DNA from: Xanthomonas melonis
GTDB taxonomy: Bacteria; Pseudomonadota; Gammaproteobacteria; Xanthomonadales; Xanthomonadaceae
Length of the DNA: 64,000 nt
Assembly: GCF_020783655.1 (NCBI RefSeq)
Contig: NZ_JAJGQH010000003.1
Span: 248,001 to 312,000, forward strand
Direction of reading: 5' to 3'
Part shown: positions 28,282 to 37,348 of the stretch, piece by piece
Numbering within the stretch: position 1 is the first letter of the stretch
Layout of the letters: every line of letters begins with the position of its first letter
Notes under the pieces: model-generated
The model's database searches: none
What the model was told of the DNA's origin: nothing
The model's input: only the letters and a program-made list of their open reading frames with translations
Program-made: the position numbers and the translations under genes

Positions 28282-30326
28282 GTACTGGTCGCCTTTCCGG
28301 GACGGTCCCGGCCAGCCTCTTCCGCCTGCCCAGCATGCTCCTGCCGCAGCCGGATCGCCAGCAGCGTGATGTCGTCGTAGGGCTCGGCCTGGCCGGTGAA
28401 GCGCGCGATGTCGGCGATCACCGCCTTGCACTGCGCCGCCGCACTGCGGCGCGGGTGCAGCGTGGCCAGCAGGCGCTCCAGCCCGTAGCTGGCGCCGTGC
28501 TCGTCCATCGCCTCGGTCACCCCGTCGGTGTAACCCAGCAGCGTCTGCCCGGCGCTCATGCGGCCCTGCAGCACCGGGAAGGTCGTCTGCGGCTCGATGC
28601 CCAGCGGCGCGCCGGTGTCCAGGGGCAGCGGCTGTGCGCGGCCATCGGTGTCGATCAGCAGCGGCGGCTCATGCCCGGCGCTGGCCAGCCAATAATCGCC
28701 GCTGACCACGTTGATCAAGCCGCACAGCACGGTGGCGAACATGCAGGTGTCGTTGTTGTCGGCCAGGCGGGTGGAAGCGGCGATCAGGATCCCGTCCGGG
28801 CGCGTATGCCGGCGCGCGGCGATCTCCAGCACGCTCACCGCGCGCGCCATGAACAGGGCCGCCGGTACGCCCTTGTCGGACACGTCGCCCACCACGAACC
28901 ACAGCAGGCCGGGCTCGGTTTCGAAGAAGTGGTAGAAGTCGCCGCCCACCGCCTTGGCCGGCTCCAGCCAGGCACAGGTTTCCAGGTGCGAACTGGCGCG
29001 ATCGAAGGTGCGTCCGGAGGGCAGCATCGCCTGCTGGATCTCGCGCGCGATCTGCAGCTCGCTGTGCATGCGCTCGCGCGCGGCGGTCATCTCGCCGATC
29101 TGCGCGATGTGGTGGCGGATCGCATCGCGCGCGCTGTCGAAGGCGCGCGCCATCACGCCCACTTCGTCGGCGCGTTCGATATGCCGCAGCGGGTACTCGA
29201 ATTCGCCGCGCCGGAAATGCTCGGCGGTGTCGGTCAGTTCTTCGATCGGCCGCGTCAGCGTGCGCGTGATCCGCCGCATCAAGCCCCACCACACTGCGGC
29301 CCCCAGCACCGCAGCCGCGGCCACCCACGCCGCCAGCCAGTTCAGGCCCGACAGCACGTAGGCTTCCGAGGCGGACAGCACGAAGGTCCAGCCGCTGTGC
29401 CCCACCGCCGCGCTATGGGTGAGGAAGCGCTCGCCGCCGGGCGCGGTGTGCGAGAACGAGATCGGCTGGCCCGCCGCCACCGCGCGTTGCAACGGCCGCA
29501 GATCGGGCCGCGAGCGCGCCACGTAGCTGTCCAGCGTGTGATGCAGGTTGAGCGCCGGGTCCGGGCTGAACACCAGCCGCCCTTCCGGCGACAGCAGCAT
29601 CGGCTGGATCCCGATATCGCGCGGCAGCTGCTCGACGATCTCGCGCAGGTGTTGCAGCGGCAGATCCACGCTCACCATGCCCACCGGCGCCGCGTCCGGC
29701 GCATCGCCGGGCCGCCGCAGCGGCAGGTTGTAGCTGGTGTACAACGTGTTGCCGCCGTTGCTGTTGAGGTACGGCTCGGACCACCACGTCCGGCCCTCGC
29801 GCAGGGTGCGCTGGTACCACGGCATCGCGCGGTAGTCGTAGCCCACTTCCAGCGCCGACTTCTCCACCATGCGCGTGCCGTCGCGGTACACATTCCACAC
29901 GAAGCCGGTATCGCCGGCCTTCTGCGTGCGCGGTTCGATCATCAGACGTGCCGAACCGATATCCGGGTCGCCGCTGAGCGTGGCCAGCAACAGGGCGCGC
30001 AGATTGAAGGGTTGCAGCCCCACAGCGCCACTGCTGGCGGCCAGCGTGCGGCCGCTGACCTGCACCGAATCCAGCATCGCCGCCAGGCTGCGCGCGGTCT
30101 GCTCGGTCAGCCCGTCCACTTCGGTGCGGGCGGCCTCCACCAACTCCGCGCGTGCGCCCAGGTAGAACACCGTGCCCAGGACGGCGAGCAGCACCACCAG
30201 CACGGCGGTGGCGGCCAGCAGCACGCGCATGCGCAGGCTGTGGCGCCAGTGCACGCGTGGAGTGACCGGCACCGGCACTGCAGGAACTTGCGGACTGCTG
30301 GCGATGGCGCGCTCTCCCTGCGGCAA
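28278..30326 (-). CDS. SpoIIE/RsbU-type PP2C phosphatase with extracytoplasmic sensor
   Basis: A 682-aa membrane-bound phosphatase. Order of parts: membrane helix (about 33-55), extracytoplasmic Cache-like sensor (about 60-320, with GFVWNVYRDG and GYDYRAMPWYQ resembling dCache ligand pockets), second membrane helix (about 328-350), HAMP linker (about 350-405), then the PP2C domain with QIAREIQQAMLP, VGGDFYHFF, VVGDVSDKGVPAAL and DDITLLAIR. It would dephosphorylate the STAS protein in response to a periplasmic signal. The only in-frame start near the front is a TTG at 30326; an ATG at 30230 would remove the pre-helix residues. The start is uncertain. Confidence 0.9.
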   Translation of the reverse strand: MPQGERAIASSPQVPAVPVPVTPRVHWRHSLRMRVLLAATAVLVVLLAVLGTVFYLGARAELVEAARTEVDGLTEQTARSLAAMLDSVQVSGRTLAASSGAVGLQPFNLRALLLATLSGDPDIGSARLMIEPRTQKAGDTGFVWNVYRDGTRMVEKSALEVGYDYRAMPWYQRTLREGRTWWSEPYLNSNGGNTLYTSYNLPLRRPGDAPDAAPVGMVSVDLPLQHLREIVEQLPRDIGIQPMLLSPEGRLVFSPDPALNLHHTLDSYVARSRPDLRPLQRAVAAGQPISFSHTAPGGERFLTHSAAVGHSGWTFVLSASEAYVLSGLNWLAAWVAAAAVLGAAVWWGLMRRITRTLTRPIEELTDTAEHFRRGEFEYPLRHIERADEVGVMARAFDSARDAIRHHIAQIGEMTAARERMHSELQIAREIQQAMLPSGRTFDRASSHLETCAWLEPAKAVGGDFYHFFETEPGLLWFVVGDVSDKGVPAALFMARAVSVLEIAARRHTRPDGILIAASTRLADNNDTCMFATVLCGLINVVSGDYWLASAGHEPPLLIDTDGRAQPLPLDTGAPLGIEPQTTFPVLQGRMSAGQTLLGYTDGVTEAMDEHGASYGLERLLATLHPRRSAAAQCKAVIADIARFTGQAEPYDDITLLAIRLRQEHAGQAEEAGRDRPGKATST

Positions 30327-30455
30327 CGTTGCCGATCATGGCAGTTTTACGCGTGTCCACAAGCGCCGGTAACAGGCTCATCCTCACCTGTCCGTCATTG
30401 ACCCTCCAAGCGCAAGCGGACTAGATTGACGCCCCAACTGCCACGGAGGCCGGCC

Positions 30456-31124
30456 TTGCGCCAGATTCTGACCCCAAGCCTGCTGGCCCTATTGCTCACG
30501 GCCTGTAGCGCCCCGGAGACCAGCATGACCCAGACCACATCCCCTGCAACCGAAGCCGCTGCCGAAGCCGACGTGGACGCCGGCGGTCGCGGCCTGGCCA
30601 AGGTGAACCCGAGCCCGCGCAAGGCCTTCGAGGTCACACTGACGCTGAACAACGCCCCGGGCGCTTTCGGCCTGGTGCAGGCGGCCGCGCAATACGATGT
30701 CAGCAACGAGCAGGAATGCGGCAAGATCCAGCCGGAAACCGGCACCGGCGCGCGCATCACCAGCCAGGAAGCGGTCGCGCTGAAGAAGGTCTCCGACACC
30801 GAGTACCGCGGCACCGTCTATCTGGACCTGATGCAGGACGAGGATTACTACGGCCGCGGCGTCTGCCATTGGGAATTCAGCGGCGCCAGCGTCATGCTCA
30901 AGGCCACCGGCACGGACGAGGAAACCCGCTTCCTGTCGTTCATCGATGCCAAGGCGGTGACGGCGCAGCAGGCGCTGACCAAGTACTACTGGAACAAGGG
31001 CTACCCACGTTCCGAAGCCAAGGGCTTCCCCGATACCGGCGAACCCAGCCCGGAGCAGTTCAAGCCCGAGATCCGCGATGAGCTGTTCACCATCACCCTG
31101 GCCTCCAAGGAAGTTGCGCCATGA
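30456..31124 (+). CDS. Lipoprotein, probable immunity protein of the adjacent X-T4SS lipase effector
   Basis: A 222-aa protein with a lipoprotein signal peptide: LTPSLLALLLTAC, lipidated Cys17. The start chosen is the TTG at 30456 because CGGAGG lies just upstream and the signal peptide follows directly; an earlier TTG at 30426 is in frame. The mature part has three cysteines and no recognised domain. Its stop overlaps the effector start in an ATGA junction. In Xanthomonas citri, X-T4SS effectors are typically paired with such periplasmic lipoproteins that block self- and sibling-intoxication; that role here is an inference from context. Confidence 0.75.
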   Translation: MRQILTPSLLALLLTACSAPETSMTQTTSPATEAAAEADVDAGGRGLAKVNPSPRKAFEVTLTLNNAPGAFGLVQAAAQYDVSNEQECGKIQPETGTGARITSQEAVALKKVSDTEYRGTVYLDLMQDEDYYGRGVCHWEFSGASVMLKATGTDEETRFLSFIDAKAVTAQQALTKYYWNKGYPRSEAKGFPDTGEPSPEQFKPEIRDELFTITLASKEVAP

Positions 31125-32449
31125 GCATCCCTTCTCCGCATTACGCTGGACTGTCCGAGGACGTGTACAAGGACCGCGCGGTCGGTCGGCGCGCTCCGGG
31201 GCACGAGGAAATCGTCACCATCGAAGGGCAGCGCTATGCGGTGCTCGATCACGTCAACAACAAGTCCAACGGCTACCAGGGCACGATCTACCGGCGCGAA
31301 GCAAGTGGCGAGATCGTGGTGGCGCACCGCGGCACCGAGGGTGCGGTCAACGATATCCTCACCGATGCCCGCATGGTCACCTCGCGGACCAATCCGCAGG
31401 CGGCCGATGCGCTGGCACTCACCAAACAGGCGATGGACATCGCCAAGGACGTTGGCAACCGAACCGGCCATCAGCCGCAGGTCACCGTCACCGGCCACTC
31501 CCTCGGCGGCGCCCTGGCGCAGGTATCGGCGCACCACTACGACCTCAAGGGCGAAACCTTCAACGCCTATGGTGCGGCCAGCCTGAGCTACCGGATCCCG
31601 GAAGGCGGCAACAGCGTGGTCAATCACGTGATGGCATCGGACCCGGTCAGCGCGGCGTCGCCGCACTTCGGGCAGGTGCGCATGTACGCCAAGCCCGACG
31701 AGATCGCCACCCTGAGCGGTGCCGGCTACAGCAACAGCAAGGCCAACTTCCTGATTCCCGATTCCCCGCTGGTGGCGGCCGGCGGCTCGCTGGGCGCGCA
31801 CAAGCTCGGCAACTTCCTCGGCGAGCATTCGGCGCTCAAGGATCCCAATGCGCGCCCGCTGGTCGAGCAGAACCAGCGCATGATCGACGAATACCGCAGC
31901 GACATAGATGGGCTGCGTACCGGCACCACCATCCTCACCCGCAGTGCGCGGGGGTGGGGGCAGGACGCCGTCGACGCCATCCGCGGCCCGCTCGCCCCGG
32001 GCGAGCCGGCCAGGCGCGAAGCGCGCGAGCAGGGCAACGACCACACCTCGCTGCGCATCGATCAGCCCGGCCACGTCGGCAATTCCCTGTTCCAGGATGC
32101 GCAGCGCGGCGTGCATGCACAGGACGCCCGCGCCGGGCGTACGCCCGACCAGCACAGCGCGCAGCTGGCGGGCAGCCTGGCATCGGAAATGCACGCAGCC
32201 GGCGGCCAGCGCATCGACGCGGTGATGATGAGCCCGGATGCTGCGCGGACCTTCGCCGTGCAGGGCAGGGTGGACGACCCCGCGCAGTTGCGCGTGAGCG
32301 TGGACACCATGGCCGCGATCAACGTCCCGCTGGAGCAGAGCAGCCAGCGCGTGGCCGAGAACGCCGCGCGGCAGTCGGTGGCGCTGGAACAGCAGCAGAC
32401 CCAGCAACAGCAGGAGCAACAACAGCACGGCGCACGCGCGCTGGGCTAA
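31121..32449 (+). CDS. X-T4SS effector: class 3 lipase-like phospholipase with C-terminal XVIPCD
   Basis: A 442-aa probable antibacterial toxin. Residues about 40-220 form an alpha/beta hydrolase of the lipase class 3 type: VVAHRGTEGA, then the nucleophile elbow TGHSLGGALA with Ser127. Residues about 315-442 form the XVIPCD secretion domain recognised by the coupling protein of the Xanthomonas T4SS, with LFQDAQRGVHAQDARAGRTP, then FAVQGRVDDPAQLRVSVDT, and a Gln-rich tail. It is expected to degrade phospholipids of competing bacteria. The preceding lipoprotein gene overlaps it by four bases. A hairpin without a T-tract lies about 25 bp downstream. Confidence 0.88.
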   Translation: MSIPSPHYAGLSEDVYKDRAVGRRAPGHEEIVTIEGQRYAVLDHVNNKSNGYQGTIYRREASGEIVVAHRGTEGAVNDILTDARMVTSRTNPQAADALALTKQAMDIAKDVGNRTGHQPQVTVTGHSLGGALAQVSAHHYDLKGETFNAYGAASLSYRIPEGGNSVVNHVMASDPVSAASPHFGQVRMYAKPDEIATLSGAGYSNSKANFLIPDSPLVAAGGSLGAHKLGNFLGEHSALKDPNARPLVEQNQRMIDEYRSDIDGLRTGTTILTRSARGWGQDAVDAIRGPLAPGEPARREAREQGNDHTSLRIDQPGHVGNSLFQDAQRGVHAQDARAGRTPDQHSAQLAGSLASEMHAAGGQRIDAVMMSPDAARTFAVQGRVDDPAQLRVSVDTMAAINVPLEQSSQRVAENAARQSVALEQQQTQQQQEQQQHGARALG

Positions 32450-32472
32450 CCGCCAGCGCCCCCCAGCCCACG

Positions 32473-32497
32473 ACAACGCCGGCCCTTCCGGCGTTGT
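32473..32497 (+). terminator. Strong hairpin after the effector gene, no T-tract
   Basis: A perfect 10-bp stem, ACAACGCCGG and CCGGCGTTGT, with a five-base loop follows 23 bp after the stop codon. It lacks a T-run, so termination efficiency is doubtful; it may stabilise the 3' end of the message. Confidence 0.5.
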
Positions 32498-32540
32498 GCC
32501 GCAGCTGCACCAGCGAACCGACCCATCGCCCAGCCTCGCC

Positions 32541-32607
32541 GCAGGAACCCACCCGGGCGCGACGGGCTCCATCGGTAACGCCCAATCGCGCCCGGGCGCG
32601 CTCCTAC
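32541..32607. repeat. Repeat family B copy
   Basis: GCAGGAACCCACCCGGGCGC, GACGGGCTCC, spacer ATCGGTAACG, then CCCAATCGCGCCCGGGCGCG and CTCCTAC. The arms are mutually complementary with a few mismatches. Confidence 0.82.
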
Positions 32608-32734
32608 CGATGGCGATGCCCACCGCCATCGCCGATGGCTCGCCATCCCGCCGACGAACTCCTGCGGCCTCGGCGCCACCGCGCCGATCCTGTCGCTCAA
32701 TGCCTCCCAGAAACACCGCTTCGCCCGGCAGTGT

Positions 32735-32881
32735 TTAGAGCGGCTAACAGAACTACTGCGCAGCAGCCAGGCGGGCGCGGCCGGTGCTCGGAATCCTCAT
32801 GTACCACTCGTACACTCCGGTTCCTCCGCGCCGTCCACACCCACCTGACGACCGCTCGCTACGTTCTGTTAGCCGCTCTTA
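32735..32881. repeat. 147-bp element with 19-bp terminal inverted repeats
   Basis: The left arm TTAGAGCGGCTAACAGAAC (32735-32753) and right arm GTTCTGTTAGCCGCTCTTA (32863-32881) are inverted copies with one mismatch. The interior is GC-rich and non-coding. The shape fits a miniature inverted-repeat (MITE-like) element or a long-stem structural repeat of Xanthomonas. No target-site duplication is obvious. Confidence 0.75.
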
Positions 32882-33167
32882 GTTGCATTGCGCAGCACCG
32901 CGCAGGTTTTCTGTTGCACCCGCACAACACGCGGCCACTGCACAGATGGTCGGCTCAAGGTTTTCCTGCATCGAGATATGTCGCAATTGCGCACCAGCTA
33001 TAGCGGCCTCAAGCGCGTTGCGTGGCCGTGTTGGAATCCCCACCGGCTTGCGACGTGGCAAGGCAGGGAACGGGCCGGTACCGGCACCGTTGCAGCTGCG
33101 CAGCAGGAGTCGGGGGGATCACACAAGGCGCCGTCTGGCGCGACATCCATCGATACGGGAGTGTTTC

Positions 33168-34172
33168 ATGAGCGTTTTTCAGTCGTACTACAGTCGCTTG
33201 CTGCTGGTGTTGCTGTTGTCTGGCATCAGCGCCGCTGCCGGCGCGCAGGACATAGCCAAGGGCGCCGATGTCAGCTGGATCACCCAGCAGGCCGCGCACA
33301 ACCCGCCGCAGACATTCCGCGATGCGGCAGGGCACGACACCAGCTTCTTCAAACTGTTCAAGGATATCGGCGGCAACGCGATCCGCCTGCGGGTGTGGGT
33401 GAATCCGTCCGGCGGCTGGAACGACGGCCGCGACACCCTGTACAAGGCCAAGCTCGCCGCAGCCCAAGGCCTGCGCATCATGATCGATTTCCACTACAGC
33501 GATACCTGGGCCGACCCGGGCCACCAGTTCCGGCCCGCAGCCTGGGCCAACCACTCGCAGGCCCAGCTCAATACCGATGTCTACAGCCACACCCAGGGCA
33601 TCCTCAAGTACCTCAAGGACAACGGCATCACCGTCACCTGGGTGCAGGTGGGCAATGAGATCAATGCCGGCATGTTCTGCGGCAATTGCCCCCCTCCGGT
33701 GAACTTCGCCACCATGGCGCAGGTGATCAACAGCGGCTACAACGCCACCAAGGCGGTGTACCCCGGCGCCAAGGTCATCGTGCATCTGGCCAATGGCTAC
33801 GACAACAACAACTTCCGCTGGTTCTTCGACAGCCTGCGCTCGGCCGGCGGCAAGTGGGACGTCATCGGCATGTCGCACTACCCTGAGCCGGGCAGCTGGC
33901 AGCAGACCAATGCCCAGCTGGAAACCAACATGCGCGACATGATCTCCCGCTACAACAGCGACGTGATCGTGGCCGAGGTCGGCATGGACTGGCAGCAGGC
34001 GGCCACCACCCGCGCCATGCTGACCAACCTGCTCAACCGCAGCACCAACGTCGGCTCGCGCGTGCTCGGCGTGTTCTACTGGGAACCCAACGCCTATCCC
34101 AGCTGGCAGGGCTACACCAAGGGCGCGGTCAATACCAACGGCCAGCTCACCGAAGCGCTGCAGGCGTTCTGA
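33168..34172 (+). CDS. Arabinogalactan endo-beta-1,4-galactanase (GH53)
   Basis: A 334-aa secreted glycoside hydrolase that cuts beta-1,4-galactan side chains of plant pectin. It has a signal peptide (LLLVLLLSGISAAAGAQ) and then a GH53 (beta/alpha)8 domain from about residue 27. Visible are NAIRLRVWVNPSGGWNDG, IDFHYSDTWADPG, the acid/base glutamate in VQVGNEINAGM, and the nucleophile glutamate in IVAEVGMDW, followed by VFYWEPNAYP. The start is the ATG at 33168, preceded by GGGAG. It stands alone and fits a plant-associated lifestyle. Confidence 0.94.
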   Translation: MSVFQSYYSRLLLVLLLSGISAAAGAQDIAKGADVSWITQQAAHNPPQTFRDAAGHDTSFFKLFKDIGGNAIRLRVWVNPSGGWNDGRDTLYKAKLAAAQGLRIMIDFHYSDTWADPGHQFRPAAWANHSQAQLNTDVYSHTQGILKYLKDNGITVTWVQVGNEINAGMFCGNCPPPVNFATMAQVINSGYNATKAVYPGAKVIVHLANGYDNNNFRWFFDSLRSAGGKWDVIGMSHYPEPGSWQQTNAQLETNMRDMISRYNSDVIVAEVGMDWQQAATTRAMLTNLLNRSTNVGSRVLGVFYWEPNAYPSWQGYTKGAVNTNGQLTEALQAF

Positions 34173-34525
34173 GCGGCAACCACACCGCAACCCGCAGCAG
34201 GCGCGCACCCGGGCGCGACGAGCCTTATCGATCAGGTCTCATCGCGCCCAGGTGCTTCCCTCAGATGGCGCTGCCCACCACCATCGCCGCAGGCCCGAGG
34301 TCCCGCCACGCCATCCACCGTACGAACGGACCGCATCGCCCACACCCGCCGTAGGCACGCACCGGGCGCGACGCCGCGCAATCACCGCCTCACCCAGCGC
34401 ACGACACCATTCCATTCCATACGCCACCGTAGCGAGGATTGGCAAGAGGTGGCTGCGGTACACTTGGGGGTTCACGAATTCACGATGTCGACACACCCGC
34501 GGGGTGTGTCCCCCCGGGAGCGCTA
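34173..34525. other. Intergenic region with family B repeats and the aceE leader
   Basis: A family B copy lies at about 34197-34258 and a half-copy at about 34351-34373. The last 90 bp form the aceE upstream region with a 21-bp hairpin at 34490-34510. Nothing else is recognised. Confidence 0.65.
34490..34510 (+). promoter_or_regulatory. Perfect hairpin in the aceE leader
   Basis: GACACACCC (34490-34498), loop GCG, GGGTGTGTC (34502-34510): a perfect nine-pair stem that ends six bases before the GGGAG ribosome site (34517-34521) of aceE. It could be an RNA structure affecting translation or a protein-binding palindrome. Confidence 0.55.
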
Positions 34526-37213
34526 ATGAACTGGTTGAACGAAGTGCTGCACAACGATCCGAACCCGCTCGAGACGCAGGAGTGGCTCGAATCGATCAAG
34601 GCCGTCATCGACGTCGAAGGCCCTGAGCGCGCCCATCAGCTGCTGGAAGGCATGGTCGAGCAGACCCGCCGGGCGGGCGCCTACCTGCCGTTCTCGCCCA
34701 CCACCGAGTACGTCAACACCATTTCCCCGGCCAACGAGGCCAAGAACCCCGGCGATTCGGCGCTGGAGTGGAAGATCCGCTCGATCATCCGCTGGAACGC
34801 CATGGCCACCGTCGTGCGCGCCAACCGCAAGCCGGGCGACCTGGGCGGCCACATCGCCTCGTTCGCGTCCAGCGCCACGCTGTACGACGTGGGCTTCAAC
34901 CACTTCTGGCGCGCGCCCTCGGACAACCATCCGGGCGACCTGCTGTTCATCCAGGGCCACAGCGCCCCGGGCATCTACGCCCGCGCCTTCCTCGAAGGCC
35001 GCATCAGCGAAGCCCAGCTGGACAACTTCCGCATGGAAGTGGACGGCCAGGGCATCTCGTCCTACCCGCACCCGTGGCTGATGCCCGAGTTCTGGCAGAC
35101 CCCCACCGTGTCGATGGGCCTGGGCCCGCTGGCCGCCATCTACCAGGCGCAGTTCATGCGTTACCTGGAAAACCGTGGCCTGATCGAGAAGTCCGACCGC
35201 AAGGTGTGGTGCTTCATCGGCGACGGCGAATCGGATGAGCCCGAAACCCTCGGCGCCATCGCGCTGGCCGGCCGCGAAGGCCTGGACAACCTCATCTTCG
35301 TGGTCAACTGCAACCTGCAGCGCCTGGACGGCCCGGTGCGCGGCAACGGCAAGATCATCCAGGAACTGGAAGGCGTGTTCCGTGGCGGCGGCTGGAACGT
35401 CATCAAGCTGCTCTGGGGCGGCTACTGGGACGCGCTGCTGGCCAAGGACACCAACGGTGTGCTGACCAAGCTGATGATGGAAACCGTCGACGGCGAATAC
35501 CAGAACTGCAAGGCCTTCGGCGGCGCCTATACCCGCGAGAATTTCTTCGGCAAGTACCCCGAGACCGCGGCCATGGTGGCCGGCCTGTCCGACGACGACA
35601 TCTGGCGCCTCAACCGTGGCGGCCACGACCCGCACAAGGTGTACGCCGCCTACCACCAGGCGGTGAACACCAAGGGCATGCCCACCGTGATCCTGGCCAA
35701 GACGGTCAAGGGTTACGGCATGGGCTCGGCCGGTGAGGCGCTCAACCCCACCCACCAGACCAAGAAGCTGGACGATGCGGCGGTCAAGCACTTCCGCGAC
35801 CGCTTCAATATCCCGGTCACCGACGCCCAGCTGGAAGACGGCCAGGTGCCGTTCTATCACCCCGGCGAAGACTCCCCGGAAGTGCAGTACCTCAAGGAGC
35901 GCCGCGGCGCCCTGGGTGGCTTCCTCCCGCAGCGCCGTCCCAAGGCCAGCAAGTCGTTCGTCGCGCCCACGCTCGACAAGTTCGAGCGCCTGCTCAAGGA
36001 CAGCGGCGAGCGCAGCTATTCCACCACCATGTCGTTCGTGCAGAGCCTCAACATCGCCCTGCGCGACAAGGAACTGGGCCCGCGCATCGTGCCGATCGTG
36101 GCCGATGAAGCGCGCACCTTCGGTATGGAAGGCATGTTCCGCCAGATCGGCATCTATGCCCCGTTCGGCCAGAAGTACAAGCCGGTCGATGCCGACCAGC
36201 TGATGTACTACCGCGAAGACCAGACCGGCCAGGTGCTGCAGCAGGGCATCAGCGAGCCGGGCGCGATTGCGTCCTGGATGGCCGCCGGCACCAGCTACTC
36301 GGTGTCGGATGTGCCGATGCTGCCGTTCTACATCTACTACTCCATGTTCGGCTTCCAGCGCGTGGGCGACATCGCCTGGCAGGCAGCGGACATGCGCACG
36401 CGTGGCTTCCTGCTCGGCGGCACCGCCGGCCGCACCACGCTCAACGGCGAAGGCCTGCAGCACGAAGACGGCTTCAGCCAGGTCATCGCCGGCTCCATCC
36501 CGAACGTGCGTAGCTACGACCCCACCTTCGGCTTCGAAGTCACCGTCATCATGCAGCACGGCATGAAGGCGATGATGGAAGACCAGATCGACGAGTACTA
36601 CTACATCACCCTGATGAACGAGAACTACGCTCACCCCGGCATGCCGGACGGCGCAGCCGAGGGCATCATCAAGGGCATGTACCTGCTCAAGGACGCCGGC
36701 AAGCCCAAGAAGGGCGAGCTGCGCGTGCAGCTGCTGGGCAGCGGCACCATCCTGCGCGAGGCCATCGCCGCCGCCGAGCTGCTGGACAAGGATTTCGGCG
36801 TCACCGCCGACATCTGGTCCTGCCCCAGTCTCAACGAAGTGCGTCGTGATGGCTACGCCGTGGAACGCTGGAACCGCCTGCACCCGGAAGCCGAACAGCG
36901 CAAGCCGTACGTCACCCAGCTGCTGGAAGGCCGCCAGGGCCCGGCCATCGCCGCAACGGACTACGTGCGCGCCTTTGCCGACCAGATCCGCGCCTTCGTC
37001 CCGATGACCTACACCGTGCTCGGCACGGATGGGTTCGGTCGTTCGGACACGCGTGCGAACCTGCGCCGCTTCTTCGAGGTGGATCGTTACTACATCGCGC
37101 ATGCGGCGATTGCCGCGCTGGCGAAGGATGGCAAGATGACCGGTAAGGATGTAGCCCGGGCGATCAAGCAGTACAAGATTGATCCTGAGAAGGCTAATCC
37201 TGTTGGGGTCTAA
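34526..37213 (+). CDS. aceE: Pyruvate dehydrogenase E1 component, homodimeric type
   Basis: Thiamine-diphosphate-dependent decarboxylation of pyruvate and acetyl transfer to the lipoyl group of E2, linking glycolysis to the citric acid cycle. The 895-aa protein matches the family length (~890). Landmarks are NPGDLLFIQGHSAPGIYAR, the ThDP-binding GDGESDEP near residue 232 followed by VVNCNLQRLDGPVRGNG, and a C-terminal FGRSDTRANLRRFFEVD. The ATG at 34526 is preceded by GGGAG. The E2 gene does not follow: downstream are a terminator and an AT-rich island. Confidence 0.98.
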   Translation: MNWLNEVLHNDPNPLETQEWLESIKAVIDVEGPERAHQLLEGMVEQTRRAGAYLPFSPTTEYVNTISPANEAKNPGDSALEWKIRSIIRWNAMATVVRANRKPGDLGGHIASFASSATLYDVGFNHFWRAPSDNHPGDLLFIQGHSAPGIYARAFLEGRISEAQLDNFRMEVDGQGISSYPHPWLMPEFWQTPTVSMGLGPLAAIYQAQFMRYLENRGLIEKSDRKVWCFIGDGESDEPETLGAIALAGREGLDNLIFVVNCNLQRLDGPVRGNGKIIQELEGVFRGGGWNVIKLLWGGYWDALLAKDTNGVLTKLMMETVDGEYQNCKAFGGAYTRENFFGKYPETAAMVAGLSDDDIWRLNRGGHDPHKVYAAYHQAVNTKGMPTVILAKTVKGYGMGSAGEALNPTHQTKKLDDAAVKHFRDRFNIPVTDAQLEDGQVPFYHPGEDSPEVQYLKERRGALGGFLPQRRPKASKSFVAPTLDKFERLLKDSGERSYSTTMSFVQSLNIALRDKELGPRIVPIVADEARTFGMEGMFRQIGIYAPFGQKYKPVDADQLMYYREDQTGQVLQQGISEPGAIASWMAAGTSYSVSDVPMLPFYIYYSMFGFQRVGDIAWQAADMRTRGFLLGGTAGRTTLNGEGLQHEDGFSQVIAGSIPNVRSYDPTFGFEVTVIMQHGMKAMMEDQIDEYYYITLMNENYAHPGMPDGAAEGIIKGMYLLKDAGKPKKGELRVQLLGSGTILREAIAAAELLDKDFGVTADIWSCPSLNEVRRDGYAVERWNRLHPEAEQRKPYVTQLLEGRQGPAIAATDYVRAFADQIRAFVPMTYTVLGTDGFGRSDTRANLRRFFEVDRYYIAHAAIAALAKDGKMTGKDVARAIKQYKIDPEKANPVGV

Positions 37214-37235
37214 GGATCTGAGATAGATCTGTGAG

Positions 37236-37266
37236 AAAAGGGCGGCTCTGCCGCCTTTTTCTTTTT
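37236..37266 (+). terminator. Rho-independent terminator of aceE
   Basis: The stem AAAAGGGCGGC (37236-37246) pairs with GCCGCCTTTTT (37250-37260) around TCT and is followed by CTTTTT. It lies 23 bp after the aceE stop and marks the last core-like sequence before the AT-rich block. Confidence 0.92.
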
Positions 37267-37348
37267 CCTGGGGACTGGTGTCGATACTAAGACCATGGTA
37301 AGAGTCTGTTCACTGCCAAGCTCCCGAAATTCTGAGAACTAGATTGAA

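Larger units (their letters stand above)
32450..33167. other. Repeat-rich intergenic region
   Basis: These 718 bp hold a GC hairpin at 32473-32497, a family B repeat at 32541-32607, and a 147-bp inverted-repeat element at 32735-32881. Past 32882 I recognise nothing except the upstream region of the galactanase gene. Confidence 0.7.

Noticed and set aside
28254-30401. 715-codon plus-strand frame opposite the phosphatase gene
   Set aside because: Shadow; the minus-strand phosphatase has full domain structure.
31001-32716. 571-codon minus-strand frame opposite the lipase effector
   Set aside because: Complement of the effector gene; no motif and no ribosome site.
34523-37102. 859-codon minus-strand frame opposite aceE
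   Set aside because: Shadow of aceE with His/Val-rich composition and no domain.
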